DNA of 64,000 nucleotides from Nitrosotalea sp. (GCA_020725315.1 DYFG01000001.1:18042-82041), one strand, 5' to 3'. Counted from the stretch's first letter, positions 1-9,395 are shown. Numbers and translations: made by a program. Notes: generated by a model not told the origin, from the letters alone.

Positions 1-549
1 CATATGTTTGGCAGGACGGTTGAAAAGGACAGCGAAGAACGGCACATAGCCAAACAATTTGTATTGGCAGTTGGGTATGGTGCTGGCGCTCAGAAGCTAC
101 ATAAAACTTCTGGTCTACCTCTAAAAGAGTGTGAGCGTATTCGTAACATCATTCGAGACACCTTCCCTATAATGGTGGCTTGGAGTCAAGAACAATACCG
201 AAAAGTAATGACGTATGGACACACACGCACAGCAATAGGCAGAATAAGATACTTGACTACCGCTTATGATAGGAAGTTTACTAACGCTGTAAACTCTCCG
301 GTACAGGGTACCGCAGCAGATATGACAAAGTACGCTATCGTTCGGTGTAATAACTACCTAGAGAGACACAACATAGATGCAAGAATATGGCTTACAGTTC
401 ACGATGAAATTGAAATTCAGGTACCAAAAGCACTTGCGGAATCTCTGTTACCTGCTATAATTAATGAGATGGAAGAGGCAGGTAAAGAAATCTGTCCTTC
501 TGTCTTACATGTTGCGGAAGGTAAGATTTATGAGGTATGGGACAAGTAA
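1..549 (+). CDS. polA: DNA polymerase I family A, C-terminal part (5' end outside window)
   Basis: This is the last 182 residues of a family A replicative or repair DNA polymerase; the frame is open to the window edge, so the N-terminus lies upstream. The O-helix motif B is visible as RHIAKQFVLAVGYG (R, K and YG spaced as in the family), and motif C is visible as VHDEI, which carries a catalytic carboxylate. The conserved NSPVQGTAAD segment between them is also typical. Only the fingers and palm end is seen, so an exonuclease domain cannot be assessed. The next gene begins at or just before its stop codon (TAATG), which indicates a translationally coupled replication operon. Confidence 0.95.
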   Translation, partial: HMFGRTVEKDSEERHIAKQFVLAVGYGAGAQKLHKTSGLPLKECERIRNIIRDTFPIMVAWSQEQYRKVMTYGHTRTAIGRIRYLTTAYDRKFTNAVNSPVQGTAADMTKYAIVRCNNYLERHNIDARIWLTVHDEIEIQVPKALAESLLPAIINEMEEAGKEICPSVLHVAEGKIYEVWDK

Positions 550-1388
550 TGGACAAAGTAGTTAATAAACTTACAGAGAAACCCATCTCAGAAATTGCTT
601 CTGATGGGGTAATGTCAAGGGTACTTATAGAAATACAAAAACTAAACCAAGAGACGGGTGTGGATGTGACTTGGTTTAGTAAAGCAATGAACTTGTTTAC
701 GTTTTTTAATAACATAGAAACAGGGTTCGGTCACGCAAAAGCCTGTATTCTATACCTCATTAAAGAACGTTGGGAAGACCTAGAGTATGAGGTTCGTCGT
801 CAGTATGATCTTAGCTTTATGACATTTGCTCGTCGTCTTACTGGCAAAGAAAATAGTACGATTGATAATTGGATGCGTGTAGCAAAGGTCTGGTTAATGC
901 CAGACGGAGCTAGACCCGCCTTTGAAGTTCCTGTTGTTCAGCGAGAAGCAAATGGGAAACCAAAGGTAGACGAATACGGCAAACAAATAGTCCAATACGA
1001 GTCGTTTGACCCCTACAAAGTAGATATGACAAAGCTTCTTTTGCTAACAAACAAGGCATCATCAGGAGCAATGACAGATCGTTTGTGGGAGCTTGCAGCT
1101 GATCCTTACTATACGTGTGAAGATATTCGACACGAAATAGTAAACGGAGCAGGAGATGGTAGTCCTGTACTAAAGTACATTTTGGTAGGACCAGACATAT
1201 ATGCTACGCGGGATGGGGAAAGTGTTCCCGTCATTACAGCAGATGAGGGAATTAATTGGGACGCTTTTTATTATGGGGATGGGTTGGAGAAAGAAGCGAT
1301 CCAGGAGTTACTTCATCGTCTCGGAATTAAACTAGATGAGGATGTAATCTATGACGCCAACCACCAACTCTACGGACAGAAAGATTAG
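549..1388 (+). CDS. Unknown phage protein, possibly DNA-binding
   Basis: A 279-residue soluble protein that I do not recognise. The chosen ATG overlaps the polymerase stop by one base (TAATG); an in-frame ATG at 537 is also possible. The N-terminal half is helical and charged, and the stretch from about residue 60 to 110 (GHAKACILYLIKERW, then TFARRLTGKENSTIDNWMR) has the size and pattern of a helix-turn-helix-like segment; this is inference. No catalytic motif is evident. It sits between polymerase and recombination genes, so a role in replication is plausible. Its 3' end overlaps the next gene by 38 bases. Confidence 0.75.
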   Translation: MDKVVNKLTEKPISEIASDGVMSRVLIEIQKLNQETGVDVTWFSKAMNLFTFFNNIETGFGHAKACILYLIKERWEDLEYEVRRQYDLSFMTFARRLTGKENSTIDNWMRVAKVWLMPDGARPAFEVPVVQREANGKPKVDEYGKQIVQYESFDPYKVDMTKLLLLTNKASSGAMTDRLWELAADPYYTCEDIRHEIVNGAGDGSPVLKYILVGPDIYATRDGESVPVITADEGINWDAFYYGDGLEKEAIQELLHRLGIKLDEDVIYDANHQLYGQKD

Positions 1389-1683
1389 GGACATTAAGAT
1401 TACCAATCAATTTATTCAGGATTGGGAAGCCGCAAGACATGACCCGCAAGTAAAAATCTATGTAGACAGACTGATTAATGTTGTTACCAGATATGGAGAG
1501 CTACCAAACAGCCTTAATCCTCACAAGGCGTTTAAATCATTACCCTATATCATAGGTTATGTGTCGGTTAATAAGGTGGGCTGGCGCATGACCTTCTTGA
1601 TAGAAGATGGTGTAATGATTTTTGATCGCCTGTTACGACACGATGAAATGGACATTTATCTACGGGAGATGGGAAAGATATGA
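1351..1683 (+). CDS. Unknown small protein
   Basis: A 110-residue protein with no recognised domain. It starts inside the end of the preceding gene, with GAGG about 8 bases before the ATG, and overlaps the next gene by four bases (ATGA). The composition is basic in the first half and mixed in the second, with a predicted beta-rich middle (ITNQFIQDW, then VGWRMTFLIEDGVMIFDR). The tight overlaps on both sides support a real member of the replication operon. Confidence 0.7.
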   Translation: MTPTTNSTDRKIRDIKITNQFIQDWEAARHDPQVKIYVDRLINVVTRYGELPNSLNPHKAFKSLPYIIGYVSVNKVGWRMTFLIEDGVMIFDRLLRHDEMDIYLREMGKI

Positions 1684-2369
1684 TTGAGTATAGCGCCGAA
1701 CACCGTAACAATGCTTTGAATGAATTTATTACGCCTAGAGAACTTGCGCTTAGGATGGCACAGCTAAGTTATGAGTTTCTACAGGATGCAGATCGTGTCA
1801 GCGTCCTTAACGTCATTGATGGGGGAGCAAACACAGGTCGGTTTGGTAGTGCTGTTCGTCAGGTATACAAAGACGCCTGGATCACTGGCGTCGAACTGAT
1901 GAAAATGCCGACAAAACCGTTGGTTTATGACGAGTATTTTGACAACACAGACTTTCTAAATTTTTGGCCTAATAAATCCTATGATTTGGCGATAGGAAAT
2001 CCCCCCTTTACAGTAAACAATGAACCTACGGCAGAGAACTTTGCCAGGAAAAACCTCTATTTACTACGTGATGGGGGATGGAGTATTCAACTGCTCCGTA
2101 CTAATTTCTTACATTCAGCAGAGCGAGTAGCGTTCTGGCAAGAATACCCTGCTAAATACGTGTATATATTGGTGCGGCGTCCTAGTTTCTACAAACAAGA
2201 CCCGCGTGAAGAATTGTTTGGCAAAGCCAACACTAACGCACATGACTACAGTGTTTTTGTGTGGCAAAAGGGTTGGCAGGGAGAGACAACCTTACGCTGG
2301 TTAGAATGGGATTACGAAAAAGAACCAGAATACTACCAACTTCCTTTGCCAGGAGTTTTTTCTGCTTGA
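1680..2369 (+). CDS. N6-adenine DNA methyltransferase-like protein
   Basis: A 229-residue protein with the Rossmann-type methyltransferase layout. Motif I is seen as VIDGGANTGRFG (about residues 45-56), and the catalytic motif IV as NPPF (107-110) within YDLAIGNPPF. NPP[FYW] is the signature of amino-methyltransferases acting on adenine or cytosine, with adenine being usual for this order of motifs. There is no obvious target recognition domain, and the protein is short, so it may be a solitary phage methylase or a degenerate one. ATGA overlap with the previous gene shows coupling. It could protect phage DNA from restriction or mark replication sites. Confidence 0.8.
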   Translation: MIEYSAEHRNNALNEFITPRELALRMAQLSYEFLQDADRVSVLNVIDGGANTGRFGSAVRQVYKDAWITGVELMKMPTKPLVYDEYFDNTDFLNFWPNKSYDLAIGNPPFTVNNEPTAENFARKNLYLLRDGGWSIQLLRTNFLHSAERVAFWQEYPAKYVYILVRRPSFYKQDPREELFGKANTNAHDYSVFVWQKGWQGETTLRWLEWDYEKEPEYYQLPLPGVFSA

Positions 2370-2394
2370 TGCTACTTAAAATGTAGGCTATAAT
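2366..2394 (+). promoter_or_regulatory. Sigma70-like promoter before the integrase
   Basis: TTGATG at 2366-2371 and a perfect TATAAT at 2389-2394 are separated by 17 bases. The box lies in the only gap on this strand here, and AAAGGAG follows just before the integrase ATG. This suggests that integrase and downstream genes have their own start site. Confidence 0.6.
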
Positions 2395-2419
2395 AGGGGA
2401 AAAGAAAGGAGAGCTTGAA

Positions 2420-3370
2420 ATGTCAGTAGTTCCGTACAAAAAGAAAGATACTGCACTAGAAGTCCTGCTAGGCTCTCTAGACTCTATGTCATCTAGGGTG
2501 GCCTACAAGGGGGCAGTTACCTCATTTATCCGTTGGTATCAGCAGACAGGGCAGGCAGACGCCTATCGTGGTGTGCTGGCGTGGAAGGCGTATATGCGAG
2601 ACGATCTAGGGCTTGCAGCAGCTACTATCAACGCCAAGCTGTCGGCGGTGCGTCGTTACTTTGCTACGGCAGCGTCCCTTAACCTGATTGATGCACGTAT
2701 GGCTACTGCTATTCAGGGGATTGGGAACGTTGCCAGCGAAGGAAAACGTCTTGCCACGTGGCTTAGCAAAGAGAAGGCGACCGAGCTTCTTAACCTGCCT
2801 GATGTAGAAACTCCTACAGGTAGTCGAGACTACGCTATCCTGAGTTTGTTGGTAGGCGTGGCCCTTCGTCGTGGAGAGCTAATTTCTTTGACCTGGGGGC
2901 AGTTTGAGAAAGTAGAAGATAGTGGTGGAGTGTTTTGGATCATCCGTGATCTCCGCCGCAAGCGAAATCGTACTCAATCAATCCCCGTACCAGGGTGGAC
3001 GATTGATGCCCTGCTCCATTATGCCAGTTTTTTACCAGAAGATAAGAAAACTTTTAACGGTCGCGTGTTCTTGTCTTACGTGAATAATGAGTGGGGAAAC
3101 TCAATCTCTGAGAAAGCAATCTATAACATTGTCTCGCAGTACGGAGAGAAGTTGGGTGTGCCAGAACTTGCCCCTCACGACCTTCGCCGTACCTGGGCGG
3201 CACTAGCTTATAAAGGGAATGCTGATCTACTAGCTATTCAGGAAACGTTGGGACATTCAAATATTGAAACGACCCGTCGTTATCTAGCTGAACTTTCTGT
3301 ATTTGAAAATGACTCAGTGTATAAAACTGGGCTTGACAACCCGAACAGAAGCTTGTACAATGATAGTTGA
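2420..3370 (+). CDS. int: Tyrosine recombinase / phage integrase (XerC/D-like)
   Basis: A 316-residue site-specific recombinase. It has an N-terminal SAM-like core-binding domain (about 10-100) and a C-terminal catalytic domain. The catalytic residues are visible: arginine in VALRRGELISL (about R150), H253 and R256 in PHDLRRTWA, H279 in TLGHSN, and the nucleophile Y288 in TTRRYLA. Length and domain order fit the XerD/integrase family. It may integrate the phage, resolve multimers, or both. It is preceded by its own promoter and AAAGGAG. No attachment site could be recognised nearby. The next gene starts inside its last codons. Confidence 0.95.
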   Translation: MSVVPYKKKDTALEVLLGSLDSMSSRVAYKGAVTSFIRWYQQTGQADAYRGVLAWKAYMRDDLGLAAATINAKLSAVRRYFATAASLNLIDARMATAIQGIGNVASEGKRLATWLSKEKATELLNLPDVETPTGSRDYAILSLLVGVALRRGELISLTWGQFEKVEDSGGVFWIIRDLRRKRNRTQSIPVPGWTIDALLHYASFLPEDKKTFNGRVFLSYVNNEWGNSISEKAIYNIVSQYGEKLGVPELAPHDLRRTWAALAYKGNADLLAIQETLGHSNIETTRRYLAELSVFENDSVYKTGLDNPNRSLYNDS

Positions 3371-3782
3371 ACTACCGTACCTCGCTGATATAAGTATCAA
3401 CCACTGTTTTAATCGTGGGCAGGTACGGTTTGGATACAAGCAATCTGTGAGGGACTGGAAACAATTACTAAAGGACTCCATACTTGCTGAACTAAATGGT
3501 AAAGTATGGAGTCCCCCTATCCATTTTCAATATCTGGTGTTGTATCCTTCTAGAACAAGGAAGGGTGATCCACCAAACATGAATAAAATCATTCAAGACG
3601 CCATAGCCGAGGCTTTGGGGTTTGATGACACAATGGAGAATATAATTGGTGGGCCACATTTCGGCTTTAAGACAAGGCATAAAGAGGGAAAGATTATTAT
3701 TTCTATTCACAAACTAGAAAACATAGTAGTACCCGACTTTTTACTAGACAGAATAGGAACAGATTTTGTACTGAAGGAGTAA
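3360..3782 (+). CDS. RusA-like Holliday junction resolvase
   Basis: A 140-residue protein resembling RusA-family endonucleases, which cut four-way DNA junctions during recombination. The match is the block GDPPNMNKIIQDAIAEALGF followed by DD, which corresponds to the RusA DxDN...K...D...DD metal-binding pattern with the first acidic position altered. I chose the ATG at 3360, inside the integrase end, because an upstream in-frame codon at 3303 would overlap the integrase needlessly. Location beside integrase and methylase supports a recombination role. The altered first metal ligand leaves activity uncertain. Confidence 0.7.
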   Translation: MIVELPYLADISINHCFNRGQVRFGYKQSVRDWKQLLKDSILAELNGKVWSPPIHFQYLVLYPSRTRKGDPPNMNKIIQDAIAEALGFDDTMENIIGGPHFGFKTRHKEGKIIISIHKLENIVVPDFLLDRIGTDFVLKE

Positions 3783-3785
3783 TCT

Positions 3786-3974
3786 ATGGCCCTATATGAA
3801 TTTCGTTGTGCTGGGTGTGGGTATGTGATTGCTCGTCACTTTCCTATCTCAGAACGACCAGAGTTTTTAGAGTGTCCTAAATGTGGGGAAGAAATGAAGC
3901 GTGTAATAACTTCTCCCCACGTTATTTATAGAGGAAATGGATGGGGAAAGGACTATAAAACTAATAGTGGATGA
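3786..3974 (+). CDS. FmdB-type zinc ribbon protein
   Basis: A 62-residue protein with one zinc ribbon, CAGC (about 9-12) and CPKC (30-33), in the layout MALYEFRCAGCGY typical of the FmdB putative regulatory family. The ending VIYRGNGWGKDY is also characteristic of that family. AAGGAG lies just before the ATG. Such proteins are small zinc-binding factors of poorly defined role, common in phages and bacteria. Confidence 0.85.
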   Translation: MALYEFRCAGCGYVIARHFPISERPEFLECPKCGEEMKRVITSPHVIYRGNGWGKDYKTNSG

Positions 3975-4227
3975 TAGCTTTTTGATTGTGACTGTTGCAT
4001 ACTATCCCACACTACGGGAATATGAAATAGGCGGAATTTCGTTAGTAAACGAAGAGCCTGTTATTATACAGGGAGAACGAGCAGGAATAGTCTTGGATAT
4101 GTTGGCAAAAAGAGAACACACTACAAAAGAAGAAATGTTTAGCCATAGCAAATATCCTGAAGATATTATAGTAAGTATTAAAGAAGTATTTATTGACGAT
4201 GATTTTGACACCAACGACAGTACTTGA
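3937..4227 (+). CDS. Unknown small protein
   Basis: A 96-residue protein without a recognised domain, overlapping the end of the zinc ribbon gene. The ATG at 3937 has GAGG too close to it, so a GTG at 3967 (VDDSFLIVTV) may be the true start. The protein is acidic at its C-terminus and beta-rich at its N-terminus. It overlaps the following gene by 29 to 35 bases. Confidence 0.55.
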   Translation: MDGERTIKLIVDDSFLIVTVAYYPTLREYEIGGISLVNEEPVIIQGERAGIVLDMLAKREHTTKEEMFSHSKYPEDIIVSIKEVFIDDDFDTNDST

Positions 4228-4582
4228 TCCCGTTCTTTATCCAGAGTTCCGAGGGAATAGCAAAATAACAGAGTGGCGTAAGGAGCTTAAGCGTGCCTTA
4301 TTAATAAGGCGCAATTGGGTGTCTGATTATTCTGGATTGTCTGTAGCTGCTGACTGTGAAATGCATGAAGGAATTATTACGAGGGGAATGGTACAAGGAC
4401 TTAAATGGCGTTGGATGATTTTTACGGAATATAATTGTTTGTTGTTGAGACACACAGAACACCAGCCCCAACCACCCTCTAGACAATGGTGTGTTCAGTG
4501 GGCATTTGATATGTATGGTGAAGACACTATAAAAGAATGGTTCTATTCTCTACCCTTTAAGGTGTACCCGTTTAGGATATAG
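4199..4582 (+). CDS. Unknown protein, weak HNH-like pattern
   Basis: A 127-residue protein. The segment CEMHEGIITRG (about 55-65) followed by NCLLLRHTEHQ and YGEDTIKEWFYSLPFK has the spacing seen in some phage HNH-type proteins, where a Cys/His pair precedes a later His. The motif is incomplete and I treat nuclease identity as speculative. The ATG at 4199 is preferred to the TTG two codons upstream. It overlaps the preceding gene. Confidence 0.5.
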   Translation: MILTPTTVLDPVLYPEFRGNSKITEWRKELKRALLIRRNWVSDYSGLSVAADCEMHEGIITRGMVQGLKWRWMIFTEYNCLLLRHTEHQPQPPSRQWCVQWAFDMYGEDTIKEWFYSLPFKVYPFRI

Positions 4583-4584
4583 CA

Positions 4585-4824
4585 ATGAACACTTCATTCT
4601 GGAATTTTCCTAAATCTTGCAAGTATGATGTGCTAACTGAAGAACGCCATGTACATTTGATACACGGCGCTCTTTGTGATCCCCAAACTAAACTAGAGAA
4701 AGTGGATCACGATTTTCTTATGTATGGAGATGAAGAAGCTCTTTTAGTAAAAAAACCTAATTCTGCTCCACTACGACTAGCTCTACATCTTTATTCTGCT
4801 TTGGTTTACTTACTTGCTAGGTAG
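4585..4824 (+). CDS. Unknown small protein
   Basis: A 79-residue protein starting two bases after the previous stop, which is the only support beyond an intact frame. The C-terminal end (LRLALHLYSALVYLLAR) is hydrophobic and could be a membrane or amphipathic helix. It converges with, and overlaps by eight bases, the minus-strand tail fibre gene, so it ends the left plus-strand operon. Confidence 0.5.
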   Translation: MNTSFWNFPKSCKYDVLTEERHVHLIHGALCDPQTKLEKVDHDFLMYGDEEALLVKKPNSAPLRLALHLYSALVYLLAR

Positions 4825-6121
4825 CTTTCGTCATAGCGGTGTACCACCAATTTGTACCATCACTCGCTACATAATAAACATTCGAACCTGCTCCACTATT
4901 ATCTAGTAAAGCAGTATATCCTGCCCCTACTGTAGCAGGTGTTCCTATAGCCGAATCAAGTTCTGCATCGGTAGGCGGATTACTTACATTATTTGTATAT
5001 ACAGGTATATGGGTGCCTAATGGACCTATTTCGCTCCCTGAACTGTCTAGAACATAAATCCCGTCTGATTTGGCATATATTTTATGTGTATCGCTGCTTG
5101 GGGTAGATGGGGTAGTTATATCGTCTAACGCAACAGCACCAGAGACATGCAGTTTATCTTCTGGTTCTGTCTGATCAATGCCCACACGTCCCGAAGAACG
5201 GAGCGTAATCCGTTCCACAGCATTCCCGTCTGCGGGAGCAACTCTAAAGGCTAGTTTTGCTGGAACCCTAGAGGGGCCGGTAGTTACTGTGCCATCAACC
5301 GTTGCCCGTATTTCAGCGCCCCTAACTACGTTCGTCCCGTTGTACGATCCGTAAAAACCTATATCGCCCAGAACATCCCCATCCTCTACAGCAAGGGCCG
5401 ATTCTACTGATCCTCTGTACCGATAGAGCGTCAGGGCCGGTGAATCAGAATTTGATTTTGTTATCGCTGTAAACCGAGAAAGTCCACTCTCGATCAGTAT
5501 GGAAGCAGAAGCAGAACTGAATGCGTTTAATCGAATCCCTGGTACATCTTCAACTCCGTCACCACTGTTGTTAACTCTTAGTGGTGCTAATGGATAGGTG
5601 TATGAAGCGGGGGTATCTGACAGATCAAGAAAATCAGTAACTCCACCTGCCAGGGTTTCCGCCTTCCACGTACTTGATCCACTATCAAAAACCAACGCTT
5701 GACCATCTGAAGGTGGAATAGTCAGATCAACATCTGTTAGATCATCTAGTTCACTTGCACCACCACTAACGGCTTCCCAAGCAGCACCCCCCGAACCGTC
5801 AGCAGTTAACACATACCCATCAGCAGCAGCACCGCTTGTTAGATTGGCTGCATCAAACGTTCCCCCGTCTCCGGGGTCTCCACTGTGGTCGTGATCTGCT
5901 AAAGCCCCGCCACCTGCAACAAACTCTAGACCGTCTTCTCCTGCTGTAACCGCAACAATTTTCCCTGCTTGTCCTATATAATTATCAGGAGCATCAGTAA
6001 GTTGCACAAAAGACATAGCATCAGATAGATCGGCTACCCCATCTTGTGTTTCTAGGTAGGAAATTCTTTGTCTAAGAGAGCTTATAGCGTCGTAAATATC
6101 CCTAAGTAAGCGTTCCATCAT
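4817..6121 (-). CDS. Tail fibre or tail tip accessory protein
   Basis: A 434-residue protein. It begins with a short coiled-coil segment (MERLLRDIYDAISSLRQRI), followed by Gly/Ala/Asp-rich repeats with ADHDHSGD and the repeated phrase DDLTDVDL. Such repeats are typical of trimeric phage fibres. The chosen ATG overlaps the stop of the tail tip gene (ATGATG over TGA); a GTG at 6130 is possible. The C-terminal part (YTALLDNSGAGSNVYYVASDG) is a short repeat often seen in fibres. It is the last gene of the tail operon, as expected for a receptor-binding or accessory fibre. Confidence 0.75.
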   Translation of the reverse strand: MMERLLRDIYDAISSLRQRISYLETQDGVADLSDAMSFVQLTDAPDNYIGQAGKIVAVTAGEDGLEFVAGGGALADHDHSGDPGDGGTFDAANLTSGAAADGYVLTADGSGGAAWEAVSGGASELDDLTDVDLTIPPSDGQALVFDSGSSTWKAETLAGGVTDFLDLSDTPASYTYPLAPLRVNNSGDGVEDVPGIRLNAFSSASASILIESGLSRFTAITKSNSDSPALTLYRYRGSVESALAVEDGDVLGDIGFYGSYNGTNVVRGAEIRATVDGTVTTGPSRVPAKLAFRVAPADGNAVERITLRSSGRVGIDQTEPEDKLHVSGAVALDDITTPSTPSSDTHKIYAKSDGIYVLDSSGSEIGPLGTHIPVYTNNVSNPPTDAELDSAIGTPATVGAGYTALLDNSGAGSNVYYVASDGTNWWYTAMTKAT

Positions 6122-8523
6122 CCACCGCACAAACCTATTATTTCGCCATTACCAGGAAGTAAATCTAGGTTCCCCTTTCGACTATCAAATGTTCCAAAAA
6201 AGTTTTCTGTTACGGATATGTTTTTATTTGAGCCAAATGTGTAGATTGCAGCATCCTCGTCTCCTGCTACTGCAATGTGGCGAGTCCAGGTACACCCCGC
6301 AATTCTTTCGGTCCACGAGTCTCCCCCGTCGAGACTCGTATAAACACCATAACAAGCAGATGTAGGACCGCGAGTACCAGCAAGTGCTACCTTTAACCTG
6401 TCGTGAGGAGAGGTACCTATACCCCACCTACCAGTACGAGTACCTACAGGCCTTCCTGAAGAGGTTGGGTTAGCTGGTTCGTGAGAACCATCTTCATTCC
6501 TTCTATAAAGGGTTTGATCCTGATCTCCCTGGGGATTAGTAATAGCAGTTTTGTTATTATAATACATAATATTGGCATTATCATTGTCATGCCAGGGAAT
6601 ATGCAGACCTGCGCCTAACCCGCTCCCAAGTACAAAGCCGGTTTCAAATACATTCCAAGAAGCCCCATAGTCATTAGTCACATAACAACGGGGAGCAGCG
6701 GCAGTGCGCGGGCCTGTGGCAGAAAAAGCAAAGGTATACGCCTGTCCAGGGCCTTTAGAAGTAACTAGCAGTCCCGGCATGTGGTAGTAGTTACTGTCAG
6801 TTTCTCTATGAGCAGTAATTTGTGTAGTATTCCAATTTAACCCACCATCAGTTGTGTATAAAGCATAAGTACCACCAGTAGTTTCGTTGTTGTAATGCAC
6901 CACCGCCAAAACAAACCCTTCTTCGGCAAAGGAAGCATCTATGTTTACATGAGGAAGCTCTGCTAACGTTAATGGTAAAGAAGTCTGTTGGGTAACTATT
7001 GGAGTTCCGAAAATGTCTTCAACACGATAAATATACAGTCCGGTAGTAATCCACCCATTAACGGCCCCTACTCCATCGATATATTTGGGACTATAAGCAT
7101 CTACTACAAAGTTCGTAGTAACAGTGTTTCCAGTTCCGGCATCGACCGTCCAACCCTCTAACCCCAAATCAACGGCATCCCATGTAGGTCCACCTAGCGA
7201 CGATGGATTGTTAAAATTATTAGTACGGTATACGTACCCATCACCACTAAATACTGCCAATACTTCTTGGTCAGATTTCAAGTCCCACCCTGGCACTTCA
7301 TAGGGCGGCGGCGGCCCGTAAGGATCGGGATCATAATACTCTCCGGTATAAGTAGCAAGGTAGTTTTTAATGCTGCCTGTCAAGTCTTCCATCTCTGCTT
7401 CAACAAGCTCTACTTGTTGGGCTGCACTCCCCCCGGTTACGGTAACTGTAACCTCTCTAATCTCCCGCTCTACCAAATAATCCCTATACTTAGCAGTAAT
7501 GATGTCTCCCAAACCCCAATTATTAGGCCACAAACTGCCGGGAACTTGTCTCACATTGAAGGTCAGAGTTTGCTTAGCCGTATTTTTAGAGAGATACGCC
7601 AGCCCCTCAGTCAAAAGTTTCTGATCGTTATCTCCACCACGCGCATCAGTAAACGCTTCTTTTCGTGCCCACCTATGTCGGGCAGTAGCGTCTGTATCTT
7701 CTAACTCAAGCATACGGCGATTTGCCCCTATGCCCTGCCCCCCTACATAAGCAACATTCTTCTCTTCGCTATAATTAAGAGACAGAATGGGGATTTCCAT
7801 ATTACCCGATTCGTAATGGAAGAACATACGATCTGTAGTCAGTGAGGAGTTAATTCGGCGGTCTGTTCCCCAAACCCTAACAGCCCTCAAAAATAAAGCG
7901 GTTGGATCGTGGTATTCTGGTGGGCAGTAAACACCAAAACGCATCCCACCCGATTCAGCTATCGTTTCACAGGCGGTTAGTAGATTAGTGTATCTGGCAC
8001 TATATTCAATTATATCCCCAGGATCGCCGTCTCCTATTGCTCCTAATTGGAAGGTGGGCATAACACGGTCTGGATCGTCAACACCATTAATACAACGACT
8101 TTGTAAAATTGTCATCGCAGTTCTTACATCTGTCTTTACATCCAAAGACTCCAATCCAGCGGGCGGGATTATAATCCGCCGATTGAGAAGCGCGGTGAAT
8201 CCTTGGCTATAAAGGTTGATAATAATCTGCCCTCGTTTGCTGGACTGAAGCGTTGTGGTGGAGTGGATTCCTTCATACACCCGCTGCTTATACTTGGTTA
8301 TTGGATCGATCCTGTAGATGAACATAATATGGTCATCTTTGATAGCCATCAACTCATCTATATAAGGATCATTCCACCCCAAACGAAAAGTAATAATACT
8401 GTTCCAAGGGGCATTTAGTCTTTGATGAAATTCTAGTCGATCCCAACGCTGCAAATACATGTAGGGCACAGCATTATAATCAAACATAACTATTTCATAA
8501 GAGTCTCTAGGAATAAGCCGCAT
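6118..8523 (-). CDS. Tail tip protein with C-terminal BNR beta-propeller
   Basis: An 801-residue protein. Roughly residues 1-395 look like the siphovirus Gp37-like tail protein (ReqiPepy6 type), with an N-terminus of FDYNAVPYMYLQRWDRLEF and a later GLGDIITAKYRDY. A proline-rich linker (about 400-412, PPPPYEVPGWDL) leads to a C-terminal part with Asp-box repeats: YTTDGGLNWN, VTNDYGASWN and SLDGGDSWTE. These repeats mark sialidase or Ycf48-like beta-propellers that usually bind glycans. It follows the distal tail gene by an overlapping start (AAGGA, 8-base spacing). Role inferred: tail hub and host recognition. Confidence 0.75.
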   Translation of the reverse strand: MRLIPRDSYEIVMFDYNAVPYMYLQRWDRLEFHQRLNAPWNSIITFRLGWNDPYIDELMAIKDDHIMFIYRIDPITKYKQRVYEGIHSTTTLQSSKRGQIIINLYSQGFTALLNRRIIIPPAGLESLDVKTDVRTAMTILQSRCINGVDDPDRVMPTFQLGAIGDGDPGDIIEYSARYTNLLTACETIAESGGMRFGVYCPPEYHDPTALFLRAVRVWGTDRRINSSLTTDRMFFHYESGNMEIPILSLNYSEEKNVAYVGGQGIGANRRMLELEDTDATARHRWARKEAFTDARGGDNDQKLLTEGLAYLSKNTAKQTLTFNVRQVPGSLWPNNWGLGDIITAKYRDYLVEREIREVTVTVTGGSAAQQVELVEAEMEDLTGSIKNYLATYTGEYYDPDPYGPPPPYEVPGWDLKSDQEVLAVFSGDGYVYRTNNFNNPSSLGGPTWDAVDLGLEGWTVDAGTGNTVTTNFVVDAYSPKYIDGVGAVNGWITTGLYIYRVEDIFGTPIVTQQTSLPLTLAELPHVNIDASFAEEGFVLAVVHYNNETTGGTYALYTTDGGLNWNTTQITAHRETDSNYYHMPGLLVTSKGPGQAYTFAFSATGPRTAAAPRCYVTNDYGASWNVFETGFVLGSGLGAGLHIPWHDNDNANIMYYNNKTAITNPQGDQDQTLYRRNEDGSHEPANPTSSGRPVGTRTGRWGIGTSPHDRLKVALAGTRGPTSACYGVYTSLDGGDSWTERIAGCTWTRHIAVAGDEDAAIYTFGSNKNISVTENFFGTFDSRKGNLDLLPGNGEIIGLCGG

Positions 8524-8525
8524 CA

Positions 8526-9395
8526 CTAAATTCCTTGATACCGATCATGCCACGTAAAAGAATAGGTAGGGGAACCAGAGGTAAAACCAAAGACAAATCG
8601 GTTTCGCCCATTATTAGCTTGTGGGGCAGGTCGGAAATTAACATTCATCAAACTAGAACTGGGTGTAATATAGCTGATTAATGAAATATTTGATTCTTTT
8701 AAATAGATTTCTTTCTCTGCACCGCTGAGAGACACAACCAGCGTTTCATAGCTGGGGACGGTATAAACAACATAAACAAAGTAACCAGTATCTACATTGT
8801 AGATACTCACGTCAGTAAAGGGACCAAGTATTTCTATGTCTGGTCCAGTGTCCCACGTTCCTACATAATTAATATCAAAGACGTTACTAGGAGAACTGTC
8901 AGAGTTGGTAAGGACATGTTTATTAGGATCGAAAATGATAGGATCGTAAGCAGTAAATTCCATGTCTTCCTGAATGGAAAATTCATCCCACGCATTGGGG
9001 TTGTCATAAACCATTCCGCGAGTAAAAAACCCTTTGACAGATCGATATTTTCTTTCTCCGTCTTCCAAATAGATCAGTCGTAGCTCTCCCGGCTCTGGAT
9101 AGTCATAATCGGTTCTGCTAACACGCGCAGCATCAATCAAATTGCGACGAATTGCCCAATACATATCACGACACCCACCGTTGGTTCGTAGCGTGAATCG
9201 TATCTTACGTTCCTGCATACGGACATTCGTCACCGTGTTGCCGTGTTGGAAGGGGGAGTGGGTAGTCATAAACTCCTGCTTTCCGGCTCCCCAACCCGTC
9301 ATATCAAACACCATTGACCGACGCCCATTAACTAAATTAAGCGTTTCCCCGTCTGGTGTAATATATTGTAGCTTGAATGGAATGTTTAGTCCCAT
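8526..9395 (-). CDS. Distal tail protein (Dit-like)
   Basis: A 289-residue protein lying between the tape measure and the tail tip gene, the usual place for the distal tail protein that joins the tube to the tip. The N-terminus (INPFKLQYITPDGETLNLVN-like) and the central QERKIRFTLRTNG and LRLIYLEDGERKYRSVKGFF segments match the phage tail component family pattern: a beta-rich ring domain with a galectin-like second domain. It overlaps the end of the tape measure gene by ten bases. Function rests on synteny and pattern. Confidence 0.75.
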   Translation of the reverse strand: MGLNIPFKLQYITPDGETLNLVNGRRSMVFDMTGWGAGKQEFMTTHSPFQHGNTVTNVRMQERKIRFTLRTNGGCRDMYWAIRRNLIDAARVSRTDYDYPEPGELRLIYLEDGERKYRSVKGFFTRGMVYDNPNAWDEFSIQEDMEFTAYDPIIFDPNKHVLTNSDSSPSNVFDINYVGTWDTGPDIEILGPFTDVSIYNVDTGYFVYVVYTVPSYETLVVSLSGAEKEIYLKESNISLISYITPSSSLMNVNFRPAPQANNGRNRFVFGFTSGSPTYSFTWHDRYQGI